Origin: JAAOII01 sp965207705
Lineage (GTDB): Bacteria > Pseudomonadota > Gammaproteobacteria > CBDBNL01 > JAAOII01
Assembly: GCA_965207705.1 (NCBI GenBank)
Contig: OZ242292.1
Coordinates: 1,178,001-1,242,000, forward strand
Reading direction: 5' to 3'
DNA length: 64,000 bases
Below the pieces are notes generated by a model. It was not told the origin of the DNA, made no database searches, and saw only the letters and a program-made list of their open reading frames with translations. Each line of letters opens with the position of its first letter. The first letter of the stretch is position 1. The translations under genes were made by a program, and so were the position numbers. This document shows, piece by piece, positions 54,010 to 62,076 of the stretch.

Positions 54010-54136
54010 ACGCAGGTCTGTAGGGGCGGAGCTGCGCTCCGCCCACAAAATGTTTGAATTAACAACAAACCATCGGTATGCTCGCGTCGCAGCCGCCCTT
54101 ACGCCCCTACAGCAGACCTGCGTCGCAAGAATTTAT
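54010..54136. repeat. Head-to-head pair of REP-like elements
   Basis: A forward element (core 54024-54044) has flanks GACGCAGGTCTGTAGGGGCG and CAAAATGTTTGAATTAACA. It is followed by an inverted partner whose minus-strand sequence reads ATTCTTGCGACGCAGGTCTG, then CTGTAGGGGCGTAAGGGCGG. The left flank therefore recurs in opposite orientation, making a large inverted repeat just after the end of the GLUG gene. Confidence 0.85.
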
Positions 54137-54139
54137 ACA

Positions 54140-57100
54140 TTATTGCAATAGCATAATCCCTGGCGCAGTCCATCTGGGGTACTCATCTACAGGGGTAAAT
54201 TCCCATGACCTGATGATGCCATCATAAGTTTCCTCGCCCCATTCTGATGTTGGAAATAGCCCGCTGCAATCTGCGGATGAACCTGTTACTTGTTCGCCAT
54301 CTAATTCACATCCTTGTAGCTGCTCGGTCGTTGCGCCCACTTCATCTCCTACGCTATCAGTGTAGCCGCTGATGTCAGTGTCCCAATAGGATGAAATTAT
54401 CATCCCCTCTTGGCTTGCAACAAAACCACCTTCTTGAGTGCCTGAGCCGATATTATTTACCATGCTTGTAGAATAGGAGCCACTTATAGTTCCTCCCACT
54501 TGATGGGCAATAAAGCCAGCAAGCGCTCCTTGACTGGTAACATTTGCGCTGGCATAACAAGAGGAGATTGTGCCATCTTGTTGGTATCCAGTAATTCCAC
54601 CAACAAAGTCATTTCCCTGAACGTTTCCTGTGGCATAGCAATTGCTAATAGTTCCGTTGGAAACTTGTCCGGCAAATCCTCCGCTAGAAAGGGTTGCCAT
54701 TACATTGCTTGCGCTGTCCGAAAATTGAATATTACCGTCCGCCATTTCCCCTATCAGCCCGCCGACATAAGCTAAGCCAGTTACACTGCCGGTGGAACTG
54801 CTTGCATTTATCGTGCCTGATAATTGATGCCCAACCAATCCGCCAACTTGATTTTCTCCAGTTACAGAGGCGTTAGCGCTGGAAAGGGTAATCTTGCCGC
54901 TACTCTTATATCCAACTAATCCACCAATATTATGGTCTGTGCTACGCACTTCGCCCATAACCGAAGAATTAGCTATTGTTCCTGACGTTAGATGTCCGAC
55001 TAATCCGCCTACGTTATTACCTCCATTTATTACTACCGCATTAGCTACAACAGATAGTATCTCGCCTCCTGTTGCATTACCAACCCCAGCTGTGCTGCCA
55101 ACCCCAGCTGTGCTGCCAACCCCAGCTGTGCTGCCAACCCCAGCTGCGCTGCCAACCCCCGCTACGCTGCCAACGAAGGCACCGACATTATCTCTGCCAG
55201 TAATTAACGAATTATTCATATTGATATAGCTCAGCGCTGCCGTTTCGCCAATTACTCCAAATAAGCCAACGCCGTCTAAATTCGGGCGGTCAATATATAA
55301 GTCGGTAATGTTGTTGCTGGCGCCATACAAACTTCCATTGAATAGGTTATTATCTAAGCCATCATCGCAATCATTGTCATCACCGCAGTTGCCAATAGGG
55401 AGGAACCCTTTGCCATTATTCCATTGTTGTGTAACGGCTGCATCTATATTATTGGCTAAGATATAAGATGCGTTTAGATGTTCGTTAAGATTATTACCAT
55501 AAAGCCAGCCGCCAGTTGGGGATGGTTTATTCAGCGAATTACCGAGATGGTCTACTCCAGCAATTGCCTGCAGCTGATAGATGTTGCGAATCATAAACGG
55601 CTCTTGCGTTGTCCCCCTTCCTTCTATATATCTGCTGTTATCTTGTGGATAGGAATCATAATCATCGCTCACGCCGTCTGCGTCCGCGTCTTCAGTGGCG
55701 ACAACCAATAGGACATTAACTATCGTCTCAGCATTAAATTCATCTCGTGCAGTTACTTGCATTGAATAATTACCTATTGGCAGAACCTGCTCTGGGCTTA
55801 TAACTCCATTTGTACTTATAATAAATCTTACATCGCTTATTGAATAAACAATGTCATCTTCTTCAGGATCTGTGGCAACAACCGCCAGTTCTTCGGCAAA
55901 TACCAAATCCTTAGTTGTCTCAAATACATATAGCACCTGCGCAAACTCAGGCGCCAGGTTTATTAGTTCAACACTGAAGTAATTATCAAACTGAGCAGGG
56001 AGCTGACCCAGAACATTAGAATTAATATCCTCTGCCTCATCAGCGATATTAACTTTTATACTAAGTTCATATTCCCCTGGATCCCCTACTATTGTTTCTC
56101 TTGCTATGCTAATAGCTCCGCTGCGGCTATCTATATTAAACAATCCACTAAAATTACTTGTGAGTTCATAAACTATTTGTTGCGCAGCAGAGGCATTACT
56201 ACTTGGTGTGAATGGTAATCTGACAGCGCCCAGAATCATTCCTTGCGTTGCCTCTTTTGCCAACACAGTTGTGGCGCATAATTCGTTTTTACTTTCTCCA
56301 AGTTCACATACTGTTGCTACTTCGGGCAATATGCTTTTATTATTTGCATCTTCAACTGAGAGAACAGGATAAACATAAGATGGCTCAAATACCCATCTGC
56401 CGCTTATTTCATCTGTGACAGAATTCTTCCAAAAATCTGCGGGAAAAACGGCATCGCCATTTTCTAACATACATGATGCCGCATTACTGGCACCAGTAAT
56501 TATTTTGCCGTTGAGACCACATCCGCGCAATTGCAAACTAGTTAATCCAACTACCCCTGGTGTTTCTGTGTCAACTTCACTTACATCTATATCCCAATAG
56601 GATGAGAGAATATTACCATCGCTTTGATTGCCAACGAAACCGGTGTCTTTATTGCCAATTATCTTGCCACGTGAGTAAGAAGAGCTTATGTTGCCTGCAG
56701 ATTGTCTTCCTACTAAGCCACCGATTGCAGAAGTTCCTTGTATTTTTTCAGTTGCATAAGAGAAAGATATTTCCCCATCTGTCATTAGCCCGATGGCGCC
56801 ACCAACGTTTTTATTGCCGTTAATGTCCGTCTGTGAATAAGAAAAAATTATTTCTTCCGCTGATTTAACTCCGACTATGCCACCAATATCATTATTGCCG
56901 CTAATTCTACCTTTGGTGGCGGCGGCGATTATGCTATCCTCTGAGCTGCCGCTTATTCCTCCAATGAAATTGTTGCCACTAATCTGTTGGTTTGCTGTCA
57001 CAGATATAATTTTTCCACTTATCTGGCTTCCTGATAACCCTCCAAGATAGTTATTACCGACTATGCTACCGCTAACTTCAACAGAACTTAATCTACCGCT

Positions 57101-57853
57101 TTTTTGATAACCCACAACTCCACCAATATGGTCTCTGCCACTTAATTTTATATTATGTAGTTTTAGATTAACCACTTCTGCTTGGTTATCCATTAACCCG
57201 AACAATCCAATGCCATCTAATGAGCGGCGGTAAATCCGCAACTCACTAATAGTCCGACCATTACCATCTAATGAACCGCTAAACGGATAATTATCTTCAG
57301 TTGCTTCGCAGTCGTTATCCGCGCCGCAACCACCAATAGGAATAAACCCCAACCCTTGATTCCAGGTTATAGTATTATCAGCATCAATATTTACGCTAAG
57401 ACGATAATGCTTATTGAGTTGATCTTGAATATTATTGCCATATAAAAAACCATTAGTTAATGCTGATACATTTAGTTGATTTCCTTCATGGTCAAAGCCG
57501 GCTATTGCCTGTAACTGATAGACGTTATTTATGATATAAGGTGCTTCTCTTGTCCCATTGCCAATGACTGCAGAATTCTTGTCATTCATTGCCGCGTCAT
57601 AATCATTGACTACGCCATCTTGGTCTGAGTCAAGGATTAATTCATTTATTCTTGTGGGCTGCGAATTCTCTGAAGAAACTCCGTCGTTGTTGCTATCTGA
57701 GCAGGATACTAAAGTGATAGATACTGCTAACAGAATTATGATGCTGATATTTTTTACGCTAGCGCTTGTACTTATATAAGCGTTAACATAAGAAGTTAAG
57801 CAATTGCTTATACTGCGATTGCCAGTTTGTCTGGTTTGCATGATTTCCCCCAT
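54140..57853 (-). CDS. Giant GLUG-repeat surface lipoprotein
   Basis: The 1237-residue protein has a lipobox (TLVSC, Cys 51), so it is likely anchored to the outer membrane. Two homologous header modules (from about residues 70 and 730) each contain DQDGVVNDYDAA/DADGVSDDYDSY, PYIINNVYQLQAIAGFDH and GFIPIGGCGADNDC. GLUG repeats follow each (GGLSGSQISG, GGIVGVKSAE units). A cadherin-like segment (VYELTSNFSGLFNIDSRSG) lies between the two halves. GLUG repeats occur in surface adhesins and IgA protease-like proteins; adhesion is inferred. Starts at 57853 or at MQTRQTGN four codons later are equally possible. An Ala/Gly/Val tandem insert is described separately. Confidence 0.85.
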   Translation of the reverse strand: MGEIMQTRQTGNRSISNCLTSYVNAYISTSASVKNISIIILLAVSITLVSCSDSNNDGVSSENSQPTRINELILDSDQDGVVNDYDAAMNDKNSAVIGNGTREAPYIINNVYQLQAIAGFDHEGNQLNVSALTNGFLYGNNIQDQLNKHYRLSVNIDADNTITWNQGLGFIPIGGCGADNDCEATEDNYPFSGSLDGNGRTISELRIYRRSLDGIGLFGLMDNQAEVVNLKLHNIKLSGRDHIGGVVGYQKSGRLSSVEVSGSIVGNNYLGGLSGSQISGKIISVTANQQISGNNFIGGISGSSEDSIIAAATKGRISGNNDIGGIVGVKSAEEIIFSYSQTDINGNKNVGGAIGLMTDGEISFSYATEKIQGTSAIGGLVGRQSAGNISSSYSRGKIIGNKDTGFVGNQSDGNILSSYWDIDVSEVDTETPGVVGLTSLQLRGCGLNGKIITGASNAASCMLENGDAVFPADFWKNSVTDEISGRWVFEPSYVYPVLSVEDANNKSILPEVATVCELGESKNELCATTVLAKEATQGMILGAVRLPFTPSSNASAAQQIVYELTSNFSGLFNIDSRSGAISIARETIVGDPGEYELSIKVNIADEAEDINSNVLGQLPAQFDNYFSVELINLAPEFAQVLYVFETTKDLVFAEELAVVATDPEEDDIVYSISDVRFIISTNGVISPEQVLPIGNYSMQVTARDEFNAETIVNVLLVVATEDADADGVSDDYDSYPQDNSRYIEGRGTTQEPFMIRNIYQLQAIAGVDHLGNSLNKPSPTGGWLYGNNLNEHLNASYILANNIDAAVTQQWNNGKGFLPIGNCGDDNDCDDGLDNNLFNGSLYGASNNITDLYIDRPNLDGVGLFGVIGETAALSYINMNNSLITGRDNVGAFVGSVAGVGSAAGVGSTAGVGSTAGVGSTAGVGNATGGEILSVVANAVVINGGNNVGGLVGHLTSGTIANSSVMGEVRSTDHNIGGLVGYKSSGKITLSSANASVTGENQVGGLVGHQLSGTINASSSTGSVTGLAYVGGLIGEMADGNIQFSDSASNVMATLSSGGFAGQVSNGTISNCYATGNVQGNDFVGGITGYQQDGTISSCYASANVTSQGALAGFIAHQVGGTISGSYSTSMVNNIGSGTQEGGFVASQEGMIISSYWDTDISGYTDSVGDEVGATTEQLQGCELDGEQVTGSSADCSGLFPTSEWGEETYDGIIRSWEFTPVDEYPRWTAPGIMLLQ
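55080..55172. repeat. 18-bp tandem repeat in the GLUG gene
   Basis: The plus strand shows five or six copies of CCAACCCCAGCTGTGCTG, the last two slightly degenerate. On the coding strand they encode repeated STAGVG-like hexapeptides inserted inside a GLUG unit. Copy number change would keep the frame. Confidence 0.92.
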
Positions 57854-58060
57854 GTGTATTCCCCTTGATAATAATATCTTTATATATTAATGATTGTAAT
57901 CCCTGAATTTCAATCCCCTTATATATGTATATGAATATTCATTCATATACATACTCATTAGCAATGTTTATACGCTAATGAATGTGCCTATTATAACATT
58001 TATATTTCCAAATTACAATAGATATAATTTATTTAAAGGTCAATTCTTGCGATACAGGTC

Positions 58061-58140
58061 TGTTGTTGTAGGGGCGGAGCCATGCTCCGCCCGCAAGATG
58101 AGCTGCGCTCCGCCCGCAAGGTGCTTGAATTAACGACGCA
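58061..58140 (+). repeat. REP-like element with a duplicated right half
   Basis: Core GGGCGGAGC (58072-58080), CAT, GCTCCGCCC (58084-58092) is followed by a second AGCTGCGCTCCGCCCGCAAG and the usual TTGAATTAACGACGCACCA. It ends almost at the fumC stop, so it forms part of the fumC 3' region. The 290-bp gap 57854-58143 holds no gene. Confidence 0.88.
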
Positions 58141-58143
58141 CCA

Positions 58144-59538
58144 TTATTTTGTAAGCAGCAGGGGATCTAAGTATCTTTTTAGTTCTTTCTCTGAGAGGTC
58201 GGTCATTTCTTTGGCGACATCCAACACAGGACGATTTTCTTTATACGCAGTTTTAGCTATCATTGCTCCCTTTTCGTAACCAATAATCTGATTGAGCGCA
58301 GTAATTAATATGGGATTTTTTTTCAATGCATTTTGCAGGTTATGTTCCTGCACTTTAAATCCTTTGATTGCTCTGTTAGCCAAATTAGTACAAGAGTTGG
58401 CAAGCAGCTCAACCGACTGTAAAAGATTATAGGCAATCATTGGCAACATTACATTAAGCTGAAAATTGCCTGCTTGTCCGCCAATCGCAATAGCGGCATC
58501 ATTGCCCATTACATGAGCTGCCGCCATGCATGCTGATTCGGGAACTACGGGGTTAACCTTGCCTGGCATTATGCTGCTTCCTGGTTGTAAGGCGGGTAAT
58601 TCTATTTCGCCTAATCCTGCCAGCGGTCCGCTGTTCATCCAACGCAAGTCATTAGATATCTTCATAACTACTACTGCCAAGCAACGTAGCTGTCCGCTCA
58701 TTTCTACCGCGGCATCTTGAGCGCCGAGCCCAGCAAAATAATTGCCCATAGAAGTGAACTTGATTTTTGATTTGGCGCTGATAGATTTTGCAAATAATTT
58801 ACCGAATCTTTTATCTGCGTTCACTCCAGTACCAACCGCAGTGCCACCTTGCGGCAAGGCAGATAATCTTGTCAGCGAATCCTTAATTCCTTGTTGGGCG
58901 TCTTTAAGTTGCGCACTCCAGCCCCCCAGTTCTTGTTGTAATGTAATTGGCATCGCATCCATAAGATGGGTTCTGCCGGTCTTTACTTTATTCTTTAACT
59001 CTGCTCCCTTTTTATCAGTAACCTTAATTAATAATTCAACTGCTGGCATAAGTTCTTGATGAATTGCCAGAACTGCGCTTACCTTTATCGCGGTAGGCAC
59101 AACGTCATTAGAGCTTTGGCTCATATTGACATGGTCGTTTGGATGAACTCTATTATTTGAACTACTTGGTTTGCCTGGTTCACCATGCCCCGCATTTGCC
59201 AGAGTTGCAATAACCTCATTGGCATTCATGTTGGAGCTGGTGCCCGACCCTGTTTGAAAAACATCTATAGGGAATTGACTATCATAATCTCCATTAGCTA
59301 TCTGATTAGATGCCTTTTTGATTGCTGAGGCAATAGGGGATTTAAGTTTGCCGAGGGACTGGTTAACCTCAGCGGCGCAAAATTTTATTATTCCAAGCGC
59401 TTCTATAAAGCGCCGCGGCATAGTTAAGGAACTTATGGGAAAATTATCAACTGCTCTTTGGGTCTGAGCTCCGTAAAGAGCGTTTGCAGGGACTTGTATA
59501 TCGCCCATGCTATCCTTGAGTATCTTGTATTTGTTCAT
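58144..59538 (-). CDS. fumC: Class II fumarate hydratase
   Basis: The 464-residue enzyme has GDIQVPANALYGAQTQRAVDNF, TGSGTSSNMNANEVIA, HPNDHVNMSQSSNDVVPTA, GRTHLMDAMPITLQQE (catalytic His), and the flexible signature loop GSSIMPGKVNPVVPE. It interconverts fumarate and malate in the TCA cycle and is oxygen-stable. It stands alone between GLUG genes; no operon partner is visible. Its length and motifs are normal. Confidence 0.97.
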   Translation of the reverse strand: MNKYKILKDSMGDIQVPANALYGAQTQRAVDNFPISSLTMPRRFIEALGIIKFCAAEVNQSLGKLKSPIASAIKKASNQIANGDYDSQFPIDVFQTGSGTSSNMNANEVIATLANAGHGEPGKPSSSNNRVHPNDHVNMSQSSNDVVPTAIKVSAVLAIHQELMPAVELLIKVTDKKGAELKNKVKTGRTHLMDAMPITLQQELGGWSAQLKDAQQGIKDSLTRLSALPQGGTAVGTGVNADKRFGKLFAKSISAKSKIKFTSMGNYFAGLGAQDAAVEMSGQLRCLAVVVMKISNDLRWMNSGPLAGLGEIELPALQPGSSIMPGKVNPVVPESACMAAAHVMGNDAAIAIGGQAGNFQLNVMLPMIAYNLLQSVELLANSCTNLANRAIKGFKVQEHNLQNALKKNPILITALNQIIGYEKGAMIAKTAYKENRPVLDVAKEMTDLSEKELKRYLDPLLLTK

Positions 59539-59629
59539 AATGCATATTTTATAATATATAAGGGGTTGAAATATTAATAAAGAAGTGATATAATGCCCAA
59601 GTAATTAATACACAATAAGGGGGACACTA

Positions 59630-62056
59630 TTGGGGGTATCAAAGCTATTAAAGCTATCAGGACTAGTACTTAAGCTAGCATCGGGGATAAAATTAGGGGG
59701 AATCTTAACAAGATTAACAAGTTCAACAAGTTCAATTTGGAGCGTTACCTCCAAGCTTAAACTTATATTGACGTTGGTTTTGACGTTGGTTTTTATTGCT
59801 GCTTGCGCCAATGAGCAAGCAAAGAATAAGAATAATGATTCAACCAATTCGCAAGGCGACCCTTCATCTCCTCCAGTGGATATTTCTATGAATACCCAAC
59901 TGGATAGTGATAATGACGGCATTATTAATGCTTATGATATTGCTTATGATGATAAGGAAGTCAGTGTAATAGGCGATGGCAGTGCCGAGTCCCCTTTTAT
60001 CATTAAAAATATTTATCAACTTCAGGCAATAGCTGGGGTTGACCACACAGGTAAATTACTTAATGCATCTTCCTATACTAATAATCAATGGTTATATGGC
60101 GGCAACCAAACGGAACAAATGCTTAAGTCCTATCATCTTGGCGCTCATATAGGTGCTTCCATTACTGCCGATTGGCGCTTAACTGGAGGCGCCGCAGCAT
60201 CAACAAATATTTTGGTTAATGCAACCACAGATTACGTAATAGGATTCTTCCCTATAGGTAATTGCGGCGAAAATAATCAATGCCTGGATGATGATGACAT
60301 TGTATTTAATGGTAATTTTGATGGGCGTTCTTTTGTAATCTCTAACCTGCATATATACCGTCCTGCAACCAGTGGAGTTGGTTTATTCGGCAATACAGGT
60401 GTATCTGCGCTCATTGACTCCCTTGCTTTAACTTCAATTGAAATAACTGGCGCCATAGATGTTGGGGTAGTAGCGGGTCAAAGTTTCAGCAGGATTACAG
60501 ATTCTTATGCCAAAGGAGTAGTCAATGGTTATGAGCGCGTAGGGGGATTAGTCGGATTCAACTACGGCAGTATTGAGGGTTCTTATGCCAGCGGTACTAT
60601 CACAGGCATAAATTCTGTTGGCGGTGTGGCGGCACACAATTCAGGAGTTGTTTCTGATTCTCATTCTATTGGTGAAGTTATTGGCGATACTTTTGTTGGT
60701 GGTTTGGTGGCTCTTAACACGGGCTATATTGCAAATTGTTTTGCTAATACAATAGTGAGCGGCAATTCTAATGTAGGGGGCTTAGTTGGTTATAATTTGA
60801 GCGGAATAACTCTTTCCCATTCTGCCAGTTCGGTGACGGGCGATTTTCAGATTGGAGGGTTAGTTGGCAGCAACGAAGCTAACATAACAAATTCTTATTC
60901 ACTTAGCGCAATTAACGGCACTAACAAGGTTGGTGGTTTGATTGGCGCTAATAATGGCAGTGTGTTTAATTCGTATGCCAGCACGGATGTTAGTGGGAAT
61001 AATGAGGTTGGCGGTTTAGTTGGCAGTAGCGACGGCAATGTATCCGCTTCTTATTCTTTGGGGCAAGTTGAGGGTAACACTTATATAGGTGGCTTGATTG
61101 GTTATGGGGAGGGCAGCATTGCTTATTCTTTCACCCACAGTAATGTCAGCGGTCAGGATATTGTTGGTGGCTTAGTTGGATTTTATAATGCAAGCCAAGG
61201 GATTACTGCATCTTATGCAGCAGGTATAGTTAGCGCTGATGGACAGGGCACTTCTGGTGGCTTGGTAGGTAAGAGTGCTGCCGACTTCTTTACTTCGTCT
61301 TATTGGAATGCGGATAACGATGCTAATAATAGAGCTCAATCTCGCATGCCTGGTTCACCGCGAAGCATCACTAAAGCTCAGTTTACAAGTTGTGGATTAA
61401 ATGGCATGCGTCATCGCTCCGCTCGTAATAATGTTGATTGTAGTGATATTTTTCCTGCAGATGAATGGGAAGGATTTGTTAGCCCGCATGGCTATTCTGT
61501 CTCGTGGGATTTCAGTAATCCCGATGACCATCCTACTCTTATAGTTGAGGATGAAGAGGGGGTTGGTATTCTCCTCCCAGTTACCTGTGTTATTGGTTCT
61601 GTTGGGCTAAGAGCATGTGAGCAGGACATTCACATTGCTCAAGCAGCTAAGGGGGTTGAGTTTGCGCGGGTAATTATCGCGGCAGATATAGAGGATACAG
61701 AAACATCAGCTAAAAAGAATGGGAAACTTCCCCCCTTTGGTAACAGAGGAATTAATTATGATTCTTTAACAGCAGGAGCGGTAGATTATCAATTATCAGA
61801 TGCTGGAGCAGGGGATTTATTTCAGATAGATGCAAAGAACGGAGCTCTATCCATGGCAAGAAAAGCCACTATTAATGATGCAGCTGTTTATCGTTTGGTA
61901 GTTACTGCTAATGTGCATTATCTTGCGCAAGGTAACTCAAGGAAACCGGGTAGGCAGAATAACCAGGGCAATGGACGCGGAGTAGGTCGCCAGTTAGGTT
62001 TGACAGAAAGCTATCAGGTTGAGTTTATCGTATCACTAATAACAGATTTTAATTAA
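59630..62056 (+). CDS. GLUG-repeat lipoprotein
   Basis: The 808-residue protein starts at TTG 59630. A Lys/Leu/Ser low-complexity leader (SKLLKLSGLVLKLASG) precedes the lipobox (FIAAC, Cys 59). The module DNDGIINAYDIAYDD, FIIKNIYQLQAIAGVDH and GFFPIGNCGENNQC matches the headers of the neighbouring GLUG proteins. About ten GLUG repeats follow (GGLVGFNYGSIEGSYASG, GGLIGANNGSVFNSYAS). A C-terminal domain with a cadherin-like strand pattern (VDYQLSDAGAGDLFQIDAK) ends the chain. The leader is unusually long for a lipoprotein, so the true start could be later, though no better codon is visible. A surface adhesin role is inferred from the family. Confidence 0.83.
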   Translation: MGVSKLLKLSGLVLKLASGIKLGGILTRLTSSTSSIWSVTSKLKLILTLVLTLVFIAACANEQAKNKNNDSTNSQGDPSSPPVDISMNTQLDSDNDGIINAYDIAYDDKEVSVIGDGSAESPFIIKNIYQLQAIAGVDHTGKLLNASSYTNNQWLYGGNQTEQMLKSYHLGAHIGASITADWRLTGGAAASTNILVNATTDYVIGFFPIGNCGENNQCLDDDDIVFNGNFDGRSFVISNLHIYRPATSGVGLFGNTGVSALIDSLALTSIEITGAIDVGVVAGQSFSRITDSYAKGVVNGYERVGGLVGFNYGSIEGSYASGTITGINSVGGVAAHNSGVVSDSHSIGEVIGDTFVGGLVALNTGYIANCFANTIVSGNSNVGGLVGYNLSGITLSHSASSVTGDFQIGGLVGSNEANITNSYSLSAINGTNKVGGLIGANNGSVFNSYASTDVSGNNEVGGLVGSSDGNVSASYSLGQVEGNTYIGGLIGYGEGSIAYSFTHSNVSGQDIVGGLVGFYNASQGITASYAAGIVSADGQGTSGGLVGKSAADFFTSSYWNADNDANNRAQSRMPGSPRSITKAQFTSCGLNGMRHRSARNNVDCSDIFPADEWEGFVSPHGYSVSWDFSNPDDHPTLIVEDEEGVGILLPVTCVIGSVGLRACEQDIHIAQAAKGVEFARVIIAADIEDTETSAKKNGKLPPFGNRGINYDSLTAGAVDYQLSDAGAGDLFQIDAKNGALSMARKATINDAAVYRLVVTANVHYLAQGNSRKPGRQNNQGNGRGVGRQLGLTESYQVEFIVSLITDFN

Positions 62057-62076
62057 ATATTTTGAGGAAAATTACA

